From Parvularcula sp964484475 (GTDB lineage: Bacteria > Pseudomonadota > Alphaproteobacteria > Caulobacterales > Parvularculaceae): a DNA stretch of 30,092 nt. The DNA lies in the NCBI GenBank assembly GCA_964484475.1, contig CAZAFU010000023.1:1-30092 (forward strand). The letters are read 5' to 3'. The position numbers and the translations under genes were made by a program. Position 1 is the first letter of the stretch. Every line of letters begins with the position of its first letter. Under the pieces are notes generated by a model. The model had not been told where the DNA came from. It did no database searches and saw only the letters and a list, made by a program, of their open reading frames with translations. Below are positions 7,176 to 15,976 of this stretch, piece by piece.

Positions 7176-8248
7176 GATGCCCTCAGATAAAGCCGCGTGA
7201 CGAAGGCCCCGTCTTCGCGGCGGGCATCGCTTCCTTCGCGGACTACGATCCCGTTGTCACGCAGCCGCGAAGACAATGCTTCGAGGTCCGAGAAACCTGC
7301 GAAGGTGAGTTCCGCGGTCAGCTCACCGTCCTCGGCATAGGAGAGGCTCGAAAGGGAGGCCCGTTCCTGCGCGCCCAGTGCTTCGTTGAGGACTGCGCTC
7401 AGGGCGATGAAGTCCGACCCGCCGGGCCCGGACGAACGGCTGCGGATCTGCCTCTCGAGGTCGATGATCGGTGTACCCGGATAGAGCTCCTCGAACCGCG
7501 CCTGGACACCGCCCCTGAGGTCCGAAGCCGCCTTCGCGTACCGGTAGCCGGCAATGCCTTCGGCCATGAGAAACACGACGCCGGCCGCAACGAGCAGACC
7601 CGCTGCGGCGAAGAGCGGACGGAGGCTCGGCATCGGCGCCCGCTTCGCCAGCGGCCCCTCCCGGAAATTCGTGCCGGACAGCGCGTGGGCGACATCATCG
7701 AATGTCACGGTGCGGACGTTGAGCCCTTTCACGAGCTCCGCCGCGAGCTCGCTTTCGACCGTAAAACCGCCCTTGGCGACCCGGACCGCGGACAGGCCTT
7801 CCGCCTCGAAGACCGCCGCTTCGTCATCGAGCGGCTGGGGTAGGAGAGCATGGTCGACGGTGACGATATCCGGGTCGAGCCCCACCGCGCTCAAAGCTTC
7901 GATGACGACCTCGACGTCCTCGCGCGGAACGATGGACGCGAGCCGTTCGCCCTCGCCGAGGTCTGAGAACGCGACGAGAGGGTCGGTGATACCCAGTGCC
8001 AGTTGATCCTCGAAAGCGAGCCCCGCGGCCCGCTGAAGATCGCTTCTGCGTTTCATGGGCAGCCGCATCACCCGGCTCGCGGCCCTCTGTGAAGCAAGGA
8101 CGGCGACGGTCTTCTCATTGTCGGCGGCGGGTCGTTGGGCGGCGAGACCCTCGAGGGGGAGTGGGCCGCCCCTCTCGTCGGAAGCGGTATCGGTCCAGGC
8201 GAGAATGCCGGTCGGGGCAGCGGGATCAATGTGAATGACGAAGGTCAC
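7172..8248 (-). CDS. gspL: Type II secretion system protein L
   Basis: GspL links the cytosolic ATPase GspE to the inner-membrane platform. The 358-residue protein has an actin-like cytosolic domain (residues 1 to about 200, with RLPMKRRSDLQRAAGLAFEDQLA and DIVTVDHALL). A single membrane helix follows (about 212-230, LFAAAGLLVAAGVVFLMAEG), then a periplasmic domain ending in a ferredoxin-like fold (GELTAELTFAGFSDLEALSSRL). Translation starts at a GTG that overlaps the gspK stop in a GTGA quartet (8245-8248). The 3' end overlaps gspM by four bases. Confidence 0.9.
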   Translation of the reverse strand: MTFVIHIDPAAPTGILAWTDTASDERGGPLPLEGLAAQRPAADNEKTVAVLASQRAASRVMRLPMKRRSDLQRAAGLAFEDQLALGITDPLVAFSDLGEGERLASIVPREDVEVVIEALSAVGLDPDIVTVDHALLPQPLDDEAAVFEAEGLSAVRVAKGGFTVESELAAELVKGLNVRTVTFDDVAHALSGTNFREGPLAKRAPMPSLRPLFAAAGLLVAAGVVFLMAEGIAGYRYAKAASDLRGGVQARFEELYPGTPIIDLERQIRSRSSGPGGSDFIALSAVLNEALGAQERASLSSLSYAEDGELTAELTFAGFSDLEALSSRLRDNGIVVREGSDARREDGAFVTRLYLRAS

Positions 8249-9219
8249 GGAAGCTGCTCCCCGCCCTTGCGCTCGAGAATCTCCGCCCCGCCCGACAGCC
8301 GGATGAGCGTGGTCTGGCGCTGGCGTCCGATGGGGCTTTCGATGACGGTCTCCATTTCGAGGAGCGTGGTCCTGTCGGAAAGCAGCCCCGCGAAATCCCC
8401 GGGCAGGTCGAGGTTTGCCAGCTCCGGTCGCTCAAGGAAATCAGCCACCTGTCCGAAGCCTGCCTGCGGCCGGTTGCCGATCAGGTCCCGGGCTGCGGAA
8501 AGCGTCAGGGCCTGGCCGGAAGCGGCCACCAGCAGCGGCGCATCCCGCTCGGTCAACATGTTCACGTTCAAGGTCTGGGCCCCATCGATCGGCAGCGCAC
8601 ACAGGTAAGGTGCCAGCGTACGATAAATATCTCGCGAAAACCCGGTAATGGCGCGGATTTCGGAGACCGAGGCCAGTGCCGTTCCGGCGGTGCGGTAAGG
8701 CACCTCGCGTCGTGTGTAGTCGAAATCCTCCGCGCTGCCGCTCTCGGCCCGCTGGTCGGCGTCGATGAAATCGGCGATCCGGAAGCCAAGCTGTTCGCCG
8801 GCTGCGCGCGATCCGCCCAGGACTTCGACCAGTTCCGAGAAGCGCTGCACCGCACCTGCGTCCACCGAACTGTCTTCGTCGTCCGAACCGCTCGAGGCCA
8901 GGTCGTTGATGTTGAAGCATTGCCCCGCATCGCGCAGGCGGATCGTCCCCACGGCATCGCCAAGGGGGATGATGATCGGCTCGCGCATCAGCTGCGGCAG
9001 CGCCGTGTCGAGTTCACTGCCCGCTTCCTGGATCCGGGCGATGGCCGCCTCTTCGATGCCCCGCAGGGCCCAGTAGGCCTGGTCTCTCATCTCGCCGGCG
9101 GTGGTCCGGGCGAGCACCCGGGTTGCCGTTTCGGTCATGACGACGGCGAGCGCGGCGATTGTCGCGGCAAGAAGCAGTACGGTCAGGAGCGCCGCCCCCT
9201 TCTCGCCCCTTCCCCTCAT
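8245..9219 (-). CDS. gspK: Type II secretion system minor pseudopilin K
   Basis: GspK is the large minor pseudopilin at the tip of the pseudopilus, with GspI and GspJ. The 324-residue protein has a short basic leader MRGRGEKG, the prepilin peptidase site before AALLTVLL, and a hydrophobic helix. As in other GspK proteins, the usual Glu at position 5 of the mature protein is absent. The globular part contains FNINDLAS, the helical insert SELVEVLGGSRAAGEQLGFRIADFIDADQ and the repeat-like NVNMLTERDAPLL, all family features. A DDEDSS acidic loop could be part of the calcium-binding region. Four-base overlaps join it to gspJ and gspL. Confidence 0.92.
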   Translation of the reverse strand: MRGRGEKGAALLTVLLLAATIAALAVVMTETATRVLARTTAGEMRDQAYWALRGIEEAAIARIQEAGSELDTALPQLMREPIIIPLGDAVGTIRLRDAGQCFNINDLASSGSDDEDSSVDAGAVQRFSELVEVLGGSRAAGEQLGFRIADFIDADQRAESGSAEDFDYTRREVPYRTAGTALASVSEIRAITGFSRDIYRTLAPYLCALPIDGAQTLNVNMLTERDAPLLVAASGQALTLSAARDLIGNRPQAGFGQVADFLERPELANLDLPGDFAGLLSDRTTLLEMETVIESPIGRQRQTTLIRLSGGAEILERKGGEQLP

Positions 9220-9833
9220 GAGGAGCCTCCGGTCAGGAAGATATGCTCCATCAGGCCGTAGTCGGGGTGTTCGAAGCTGATCCTCAGAGCGACGGGGCGG
9301 GCGCCGGGCTCGGTTTCCTCGCGCCAGTCCCTGGCCGTCAGGAACGCAATGTCGAGGTTTCGCAAGTCCTCGAGAAGCACCTGATCCCGAAAGGGCGTAT
9401 CCAGAGCGGCGTCGATGAAGGGGCGTGTGCGACGGACCAGCTGATCGTCCTTGAGAAGGTAGGAGACGGCCTGGACTTCGGCGCGGGGTTCGCGCGAACC
9501 CGCATTCGTCCAGCCCGATCGCGTCAGCATCAGCAGCGTGGTCTCGTCGTCGCGGTCCATGAGGGCCGCGGCGGCATCGCCGCCGACGAATGCCGGCCGG
9601 GATCCGACGATGTTCGGTTCCCGCGCCTGCCTCGCGACGAGGTGGTTGAGATCATCTCTCATCACGATACGGAACGTCTCCACACGTCCGATGCGGCTCG
9701 CCGCCTCATCGAGTTGGGCGGTGCCATTGGCGGCGAGGCCGAGCGCCCCCACGGCGATCGCGCTGACAGCCGCGAAGATGCCGAGGGCAACGAGGATCTC
9801 GACCAGCGTCATCCCGCTCTGGGAAGGTTTCAT
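9216..9833 (-). CDS. gspJ: Type II secretion system minor pseudopilin J
   Basis: The 205-residue prepilin-like protein has leader MKPSQSG, then the cleavage and methylation site MTLVEILVALGIF with Glu5, and a helix to about residue 33. The body has the GspJ arrangement: RVETFRIVMRDDLNHLVAR early, a long strand SYLLKDDQLVRRTRPFIDAALDTP in the middle and LRISFEHPDYGLMEHIFLTGG at the end. It forms the tip complex with GspI and GspK. Four-base overlaps (ATGA) link it to gspI and gspK. Confidence 0.9.
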   Translation of the reverse strand: MKPSQSGMTLVEILVALGIFAAVSAIAVGALGLAANGTAQLDEAASRIGRVETFRIVMRDDLNHLVARQAREPNIVGSRPAFVGGDAAAALMDRDDETTLLMLTRSGWTNAGSREPRAEVQAVSYLLKDDQLVRRTRPFIDAALDTPFRDQVLLEDLRNLDIAFLTARDWREETEPGARPVALRISFEHPDYGLMEHIFLTGGSS

Positions 9834-10210
9834 GGCTCCCCTTCCCTCCGCGCGGCGACGGGCGCCAGTGTCGAAAAACTCGCGAGCACCTGCCTGCCGT
9901 CCCTGAGCCGAACGTCGCTGGTCACGACTTCAAAGCCTCTTATGGGCGAGGGTGACCGGTCAAGCTCGTAGCGGAAGACGCGCCCGGCGCGCTCGTTTTC
10001 ACCTTCGATGTCGGCCGGCCGGCCGAGATTGCGATTGGCGACATAGAGGGCGAGTGCGTTTTCAGCCTCGATGCGCGCCAGCATCCTGTCGTCGAGGCTT
10101 GCGGTCTGCCTCGTGTGCTGGCCCATCAGCACAAGGAGGGAACCGATCACGCCGGCGAGAATGCCGAGCGCGACCAGGACTTCGATCAGGGTCATTCCGC
10201 GCTGTTTCAC
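9830..10210 (-). CDS. gspI: Type II secretion system minor pseudopilin I
   Basis: The 126-residue minor pseudopilin has leader MKQRG, cleavage site before MTLIEVLVALGI with Glu5, then a hydrophobic helix and a small globular domain. The segment ARIEAENALALYVANRNLG matches GspI, in which an A-N-alternating helix follows the membrane part. Translation starts at a GTG overlapping the gspH stop (GTGA, 10207-10210). It overlaps gspJ by four bases. Confidence 0.9.
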   Translation of the reverse strand: MKQRGMTLIEVLVALGILAGVIGSLLVLMGQHTRQTASLDDRMLARIEAENALALYVANRNLGRPADIEGENERAGRVFRYELDRSPSPIRGFEVVTSDVRLRDGRQVLASFSTLAPVAARREGEP

Positions 10211-10731
10211 GAAGCATCCTCCCTCGTGATCTTCCCGAAACTGTCGATCCGAAGGACCATTTCGCCGCCTGCGGTCGTGAGTTCGAGCCTCGCGGGTGTC
10301 ACCTCGCCGGAAGGAGCGAAAACCATATCGGGGGCTTCGGCCTCTTCCTCATCCTCGCCCAACGGACGGCCGAACAGGATTTCTTCGGGGTGTTCGGGAA
10401 GCCGCCACGTGCTGTCGGGTGCGAGGCTTGCGCTGACGGAAGGAGGAAGGATGACACTCTCACGTACCTGCCACTCCCCGCCACGCGCTTCGAGAACATC
10501 GAACCCCGCCTCCCCGTTCCTGATGGCGAGGAGTTTGCCGCCGTAGACGGCTTCGTCCCGGAGGGCGGCGATCTGCCGTTCCGCCGCGCGCATCGCTTCG
10601 GAGAGGCCGGTTTCGCCGCGCGGGGCCGCAAGCATCACCATGCCTGCCGTGAAGCCGATGATCAGCATCACGACGAGGAGTTCGACGAGCGTCAGCCCGC
10701 GCTCATTCCTGCCAGGAACCGATATCCGCAT
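10207..10731 (-). CDS. gspH: Type II secretion system minor pseudopilin H
   Basis: The 174-residue pseudopilin has leader MRISVPGRNERG, then LTLVELLVVMLIIGF with Glu5 of the mature form. The body includes AMRAAERQIAALRDEAVYGGKLLAIRNG and an acidic stretch GEDEEEAEAPD. The ATG at 10731 lies inside the end of gspG, a 29-base overlap that is longer than the other joints of the operon. It is supported by GGGGAAGG 6-7 bases upstream and by the leader length. Longer in-frame starts exist but would add low-complexity sequence read from inside gspG. Confidence 0.88.
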   Translation of the reverse strand: MRISVPGRNERGLTLVELLVVMLIIGFTAGMVMLAAPRGETGLSEAMRAAERQIAALRDEAVYGGKLLAIRNGEAGFDVLEARGGEWQVRESVILPPSVSASLAPDSTWRLPEHPEEILFGRPLGEDEEEAEAPDMVFAPSGEVTPARLELTTAGGEMVLRIDSFGKITREDAS

Positions 10732-11137
10732 CGAGACCTTCCCCACCCGGACGGCCATCGCGGCCGTAGGAGATGATGTCGTATTCGCCGAACTCCCCGG
10801 GGTAGAGATAGACGTAAGGGTTGCCCCATGGGTCGCTCGGCAGGCCCTTGACGTAGCCGCCGGTCTGGTAGCGCTCGGGACGGCGGGCACCCTGGGGCAG
10901 CTCCACGAGGGCGTTCAGGCCCTGCTGCTGGCTCGGGAAGCTCTGCATGTCGAGGCGATACTGCGTCAGCGCCGCTTCGAGCCGTTTGATATCCGTGCGT
11001 GCCGTCGACACGGCGGCCTTGTCCGCGGCGGGCAGCACGTTGAAAACCACGATGCCGGATATCAGCCCGATGATGACGATCACCACCATCAGTTCGACCA
11101 GCGTCAGGCCGCGTTCGTTCGCATGTCTCTTCTTCAT
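10703..11137 (-). CDS. gspG: Type II secretion system major pseudopilin G
   Basis: GspG is the main subunit of the pseudopilus that pushes cargo through the secretin. The 144-residue protein has leader MKKRHANERG and the site LTLVELMVVIVIIG with Glu5. Family-typical segments follow: RTDIKRLEAALTQYRLDMQSFPSQQQGLNALVE, GYVKGLPSDPWGNPYVYLYPGE and YDIISYGRDGRPGGEGLDADIGSW. The last holds the calcium-site loop, and the match is very close to canonical GspG. It follows gspF after 13 bases. Confidence 0.96.
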   Translation of the reverse strand: MKKRHANERGLTLVELMVVIVIIGLISGIVVFNVLPAADKAAVSTARTDIKRLEAALTQYRLDMQSFPSQQQGLNALVELPQGARRPERYQTGGYVKGLPSDPWGNPYVYLYPGEFGEYDIISYGRDGRPGGEGLDADIGSWQE

Positions 11138-11150
11138 GATCACTCTACCC

Positions 11151-12365
11151 CTAGCCCAGCGCCATGTTGTTGATCTGCAGGATCGGTAGCATGATCGATA
11201 GAACAATGAGCATGACGATCAAGCCAAGCAGAACGATCACCGCAGGCTCGAGCAGGCGGAGGGCGACAGTGGTCGCCGTTTCGAACCCCGCCTCCATCTG
11301 CGTGGCCGTGCGGGCCAGCATGTCGGGCAGCGCGCCGGAGCGTTCGCCGGCGGCGATCATGGACGCCATGATCGGAGGGAACACGGCTGCGCGCCTGATC
11401 GCCACGGCCAGCGAGGCCCCTTCCCTGACCGCTCCGGTCGCAACGCCGATCTCCTGCCTGATGTAGTCGTTGGTGAGGGTCCTGCGCGCGCCTTCGAGCG
11501 CATCGAGAAGCGGTGTCCCTGCCGCGAACAGGGTCGCGAGGGTCCGGGCGAAGCGCGCCGCATCGAGTTCCCGGATCAGCTTTCCCGCAACCGGGAGGCG
11601 CAGCATCAGCCGGTCCATCCTCAGCCTCAGTCTTTCCCGGCGCCTGATCTGCCAGAACGCCGCGACCGTCAGAAGGATCGCAAGAAGGATCAGCCAGCCG
11701 TAAGCACCGATGATGTTCGAAGCGCCGATGACGATGCGCGTGGGCAGCGGCAGCGTCACACCGTCCATGCGGCTGAACTGCTCGACCATCTTGGGGACGA
11801 CGAAACTCATGAGAGCCCAGACCACGCCGATCGCCACGACGAAGATGCAGATCGGATAGATCAGCGCCTGCCCCGCCTTCTGCGCCATGGCCTGGTTGCG
11901 CTCGAGCATGTCGGCGAGACGGGCGAGCACCTTCCCCAGGTCGCCCGAGGTTTCGCCACTGGCGACGATACCCCTGTAGAGGGGCGTGAACGCCTTAGGG
12001 TGTTCGCCAAGGGCCTTGGAAAGCCGCCAGCCTTCGATCACGCGGGCGCGGACAGCGACGAGGACACCGGCGATCGGCTGCCCTTCCATCTGTGACGCGA
12101 CGGCCGCCAGCGCCTCCTCGACGGGCATTGCCGCCTCGATGAGGGTCGCGAGTTGCCGGGTGGCCGCAACGACTTCCGCCTTGCCCGGCGGTTTCGGGCC
12201 ACTCTTGATCGAGAGGAAACTCCGCTGCCCTCTCTCGTCGATGGCAAGCAGGGTCAGTCCCGAAGCGGTCAGCTCGCGCCTCGCCCGGCGCAACGTCTCC
12301 GCTTCGATGGTGCCTCGACGCTTCCGGCCGGCCGCATCGACGGCTTCGTAGCGGAAGGCGCTCAC
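11151..12365 (-). CDS. gspF: Type II secretion system inner-membrane protein F
   Basis: GspF is the polytopic core of the inner-membrane platform. The 404-residue protein has the usual two repeats of a cytosolic helical domain with three membrane helices. The N-terminus FRYEAVDAAGRKRRGTIEAETLRRARREL is typical. The first domain contains LATLIEAAMPVEEAL and SGDLGKVLARLADMLERNQ. The second contains FARTLATLFAAGTPLLDALEGAR and GERSGALPDMLARTA. The last helix is near PAVIVLLGLIVMLIVLSIMLP. Translation starts at a GTG in a GTGA overlap with gspE. Confidence 0.95.
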   Translation of the reverse strand: MSAFRYEAVDAAGRKRRGTIEAETLRRARRELTASGLTLLAIDERGQRSFLSIKSGPKPPGKAEVVAATRQLATLIEAAMPVEEALAAVASQMEGQPIAGVLVAVRARVIEGWRLSKALGEHPKAFTPLYRGIVASGETSGDLGKVLARLADMLERNQAMAQKAGQALIYPICIFVVAIGVVWALMSFVVPKMVEQFSRMDGVTLPLPTRIVIGASNIIGAYGWLILLAILLTVAAFWQIRRRERLRLRMDRLMLRLPVAGKLIRELDAARFARTLATLFAAGTPLLDALEGARRTLTNDYIRQEIGVATGAVREGASLAVAIRRAAVFPPIMASMIAAGERSGALPDMLARTATQMEAGFETATTVALRLLEPAVIVLLGLIVMLIVLSIMLPILQINNMALG

Positions 12366-13894
12366 GAGGTTTCTGCCTCCTGCACGACCTTGAGGACCTC
12401 CGCGATCGATGTCCGGCCGGCGAGGACATGCTCATAGCCCGCCTGGGCGAGTGTCGGCGCGTCGCGAAACGCAACCGCGCGCATGTCCTGTTCACCGCCA
12501 TCGTCATGGATCAGCCTGCGGAGCTCGTCTGTCACGACGACCAGTTCGTAAAGGCCGATCCTGCCTTCGTAGCCGGTATGGTTGCAGGCCGCGCAACCGA
12601 CGGGCTCGCAGACCCTGGCGCCGTCCCCCTCGTTCACGCCGAGCATGTCCCGCTCGAGCGCGGTGGGCTCGACCTGCCTCTTGCAGACCTCGCAAAGGCG
12701 CCTGACGAGCCTTTGGGCAAGCACGGCTGCGATCGTCGGCGACAACAGGAAGGGCTCGACCCCCATATCCCGCAGCCTCGTCACGGCACCGATGGCCGAG
12801 TTCGTGTGGATCGTCGAAAGGACGAGGTGGCCGGTCAGCGATGCCTGCACAGCGATCTGGGCCGTCTCGACATCCCTGATCTCGCCGACCATGACAATGT
12901 CCGGGTCCTGACGGAGAATGGCTCTCAGTCCGGTCGCGAAGGTCATGCCGACCTTGGCGTTGACCTGGGTCTGCCCCACCCCGTCGAGGGCATATTCCAC
13001 CGGGTCCTCGACGGTGAGGATGTTCACTCCCGGATCGTTCAGGAGGGTCAGTGCCGCATAGAGCGTCGTGGTCTTGCCCGAACCCGTCGGCCCGGTGACC
13101 AGGATGACGCCATTGGGCCTGCGCAGGACCTTCTTGAACCGCTCGCGCAGGGCGGCAGGCATGCCGAGCGCATCGAGGTCGAGCTGGGCGTGTTCCTTGT
13201 CCAGAAGGCGCATCACGATCCGTTCGCCGAAACGGCTCGGTAGCGTCGACACGCGCACATCGACCAGCCGCCCACCCATGGCCAGACTGATCCGGCCATC
13301 CTGCGGCACCCGCTTTTCCGCGATGTCCAGCCGGGCCATCACCTTGACCCGGCTCGTCAGCACCGGCGTCATCTTCGGCGGGAGGCTGAGGACCTCCCGC
13401 AGGACACCGTCGATCCGCAATCGGATGGAAAGAGCGCCTTCGTAGGGTTCGACGTGGATATCGGAAGCCCTCGTCTTCACCGCCTCCGCGATCAGGGCGT
13501 TGATCAGCCTGATGACGGGGGCATCGTCTTCGGTATCGAGAAGATCGGCGGTTTCCGGGAGCCCCTCGGCAAGCGCCGAAAGGTCTTCGTGCTCGTTCTC
13601 GTCGTCGAAGGTCGCGGCGGAAAGCCCCTCGACCGAATAGATCTCGGAGAGGCGGCGGTCGAACACCTTCACCGGCAGGGTCTCGATGGTGACCGGGCGC
13701 CCGGCCGCCCGCCGCGCCTCCGCGACCGTCAGGATCGGCACCTCCCCGTCGGGACGCTCTCGCAAGCCGATCAGTGCGGTACCTTCGTTCCGCTCAAGGA
13801 GGATGACACCGTGCTCCTTGGCGAAACCGTAGGCAAACCTCGGCGTGTCGCTCTCGGGCGGCGCAGCGCGGGCGGGATCCGCGGTCTCGCTCAC
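12362..13894 (-). CDS. gspE: Type II secretion system ATPase E
   Basis: This hexameric cytosolic ATPase drives pseudopilus assembly. The 510-residue protein has an N-terminal GspL-binding domain and then the core. ASDIHVEP lies near 143-150, Walker A GPTGSGKTT at 268-276, the Asp box ILTVEDPVEY at about 292-301, Walker B RQDPDIVMVGEIRD at 328-341 and the His box STIHTN near 360. The tetracysteine zinc module is intact (Cys401, Cys404, Cys434, Cys437), as in GspE and unlike PilT. An acidic linker lies near residues 97-125. The GTG start overlaps the gspD stop (GTGA, 13891-13894). Confidence 0.96.
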   Translation of the reverse strand: MSETADPARAAPPESDTPRFAYGFAKEHGVILLERNEGTALIGLRERPDGEVPILTVAEARRAAGRPVTIETLPVKVFDRRLSEIYSVEGLSAATFDDENEHEDLSALAEGLPETADLLDTEDDAPVIRLINALIAEAVKTRASDIHVEPYEGALSIRLRIDGVLREVLSLPPKMTPVLTSRVKVMARLDIAEKRVPQDGRISLAMGGRLVDVRVSTLPSRFGERIVMRLLDKEHAQLDLDALGMPAALRERFKKVLRRPNGVILVTGPTGSGKTTTLYAALTLLNDPGVNILTVEDPVEYALDGVGQTQVNAKVGMTFATGLRAILRQDPDIVMVGEIRDVETAQIAVQASLTGHLVLSTIHTNSAIGAVTRLRDMGVEPFLLSPTIAAVLAQRLVRRLCEVCKRQVEPTALERDMLGVNEGDGARVCEPVGCAACNHTGYEGRIGLYELVVVTDELRRLIHDDGGEQDMRAVAFRDAPTLAQAGYEHVLAGRTSIAEVLKVVQEAETS

Positions 13895-15969
13895 GGTGCC
13901 TCCGCCTCCGGCTCCTTCACCGCCCTGACCGCCTCCTCCGAGACCGGATCGGTACCGTAGAGAGGCAGACCCAGAAGTTCCTCGCGCACGCGGTCAAGAC
14001 GGCTCGGCCCTTCCTGGAGACGCTCCGCGCGCATCTGCCGCTGGCGCGCGAAATCGTATTTTCGGGCGGTCACGGCATTCGCGGTGGCTGCGTCCCTGAT
14101 GATCGTCGGCCGGATGAACACCATCAGTGTCGTCTCTTCCTCGGACCTCGTCTGGCCCTTGAAGAGATTACCAAGAACCGGGATGTCCCCCAAGAACGGA
14201 ACCTTCGTTTCGGTGTTCCGCTGGTCGTTATCCACAAGGCCCCCGATCACGATCAGTTCGCCGTTATCGGCAACGGTGGCCGTTTCCGTCACGGACTTCT
14301 GCGTGATCGGACTGTCGGAAACCGCCGTGAATGCGGTCAGGGAGCTGACCTCCAACTTGATCTTCAGGGTCACCGCGTCGCCATCATTGATCTGGGGCGT
14401 CACCTCGAGGATCGTGCCGATGTCCTGCCGCTCGATGTTCCGGAAGCCGCCCTGGAAATCGGTACCCACGGCTTCACCGGTGACAACGGGAATCTCCTGG
14501 CCGACCTGGAGGCGGGCGGGTTCGTTGTCGAGGACCGTCGTGAAAGGCGTCGACAGGACATTCGAGCGGCTGTCCGACCGGATTGCCGAAATCAGGACGC
14601 CGAACAGGCCGCCATCATCGGTCTCGCCGCCGAACCCGGCGAGGAAACCGTTGAAGCTCAAGAGGTCGGAGACGGCAGCTTCGATCAGCTGTCCCGAAAC
14701 CGCGGCGACGTCGGCGTCGACATCGTCTTCTTCGGTCACCACCACCTGTCCGTCGATGATCTGGGTGACCTGCCGGTTGTCGTCCTCCTCCGACAGGAAG
14801 AAAGCCGCACCGGCCGCCGAGATCAGGTTCGGCTGGGTGTTGGTGAAGCTGGCCGCGGTGGCCGGGAGGCCGTCACCGCCCGAAAGGTACTGCACCCCGA
14901 GCTCGCGGGCCGTGTTGTTGGCGATCTCGACGACGATCGCTTCGATGAGGACCTGGGGGCGACGGATATCGAGCTGCGCGATCAGGGAACGGATCGTCTT
15001 CTGGGCCTCCGGCGGGGCATTGACGAGGATCGCGTTGGTCGGGCGATGGAATGTGACGATCGGGCCATTGGCGCCCACCGCTCCGGCTACGGCCTGGCCG
15101 TCGGGCGACGTCGGCGCCGGACGGCCCGTGACGAGCTGGGTGATGATCTGGACCAGTTCCTCGCCGTCGGCGTGGTTGAGGTAGATCGCATCGAAGTTCC
15201 CACGGAGGCTGTTCGACCTGTCGAGCTCCTGGACGACAGGGAGCAAGCGGGAAATCTGCTGGGGTGCGCCGCGGAGAACGACCTGGTTCGTACCCGGATT
15301 GGCGATGATCTCGAGCGGCATACCCGAGCGTTCGGGGCCCTGTTGCCCGACGATATCGCGGAGGGTGGCGGCGACCTGTGTTGCATCGGCGTCCTGAAGA
15401 TCGACGGTTCTCACGATCGTCTCGTCCACGTCGATACTCTCGACGACTTCGCGGATGCGTTCCACGTTCCTCGCAGTATCGACCACGATGAGGGTGTTGC
15501 TTTCCGGCGTCGGAACGATCAGCCCCTGCTGGCCGACGAGCCCCCTGAGGGTGCTTGCAGCGTTGCGCGCATCGATGTTCCGCAAGGGTATGATCCGGGT
15601 TATGGTCCCGCCGAGGTTCGGCGCGCTGTCGACAGGCCCCGCGTCGCGTGCGCCCTGCTCGATCGGGACGATCTTGTAGATGCGATCGCCCACCGGGATG
15701 GCGGTGAAGTTGTTCACCTGGAGCGTCGCGAGGAAAACCTCGAAGATTTCTTCCCGCGTGAGACCCGTGCCCGGAGGCGAGATGATGTTCACCCGCCCGG
15801 AGAGCCTTGGATCGAGGACGAACTGGAAACCCGTCCGGGCAGAGACTTCGGCCGCGACGGCCTTAAGGTCGGCATCCTCGTAGTTGAGAGTGGTCAGGTC
15901 TTCCTGAGCAGCCGCAACGGTCAAGCTCGCCAGTGCCGCGATAGATATTGAACGCAGAGTACGGAGCAT
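13891..15969 (-). CDS. gspD: Type II secretion system secretin D
   Basis: GspD is the outer-membrane pore of the T2SS. The 692-residue protein has a Sec signal peptide (cleavage near AAAQED). It then has the N0 domain (LNYEDADLKAVAAEVSARTG) and N1-N3 repeats, including NTLIVVDTARNVERIREVVESID and RPQVLIEAIVVEIA. The secretin core contains VGQEIPVVTG, GTILEVTPQINDGD, GELIVIGGLVDND and VPFLGDIPVLGNLFKG, ending TLMVFIRPTIIRD. About 70 residues follow the core and could bind a pilotin. Longer starts are rejected because MLRTLRS begins the signal peptide and has GAGG five bases upstream. It follows gspC after 7 bases. Confidence 0.97.
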   Translation of the reverse strand: MLRTLRSISIAALASLTVAAAQEDLTTLNYEDADLKAVAAEVSARTGFQFVLDPRLSGRVNIISPPGTGLTREEIFEVFLATLQVNNFTAIPVGDRIYKIVPIEQGARDAGPVDSAPNLGGTITRIIPLRNIDARNAASTLRGLVGQQGLIVPTPESNTLIVVDTARNVERIREVVESIDVDETIVRTVDLQDADATQVAATLRDIVGQQGPERSGMPLEIIANPGTNQVVLRGAPQQISRLLPVVQELDRSNSLRGNFDAIYLNHADGEELVQIITQLVTGRPAPTSPDGQAVAGAVGANGPIVTFHRPTNAILVNAPPEAQKTIRSLIAQLDIRRPQVLIEAIVVEIANNTARELGVQYLSGGDGLPATAASFTNTQPNLISAAGAAFFLSEEDDNRQVTQIIDGQVVVTEEDDVDADVAAVSGQLIEAAVSDLLSFNGFLAGFGGETDDGGLFGVLISAIRSDSRSNVLSTPFTTVLDNEPARLQVGQEIPVVTGEAVGTDFQGGFRNIERQDIGTILEVTPQINDGDAVTLKIKLEVSSLTAFTAVSDSPITQKSVTETATVADNGELIVIGGLVDNDQRNTETKVPFLGDIPVLGNLFKGQTRSEEETTLMVFIRPTIIRDAATANAVTARKYDFARQRQMRAERLQEGPSRLDRVREELLGLPLYGTDPVSEEAVRAVKEPEAEAP

Positions 15970-15976
15970 CGAAACC

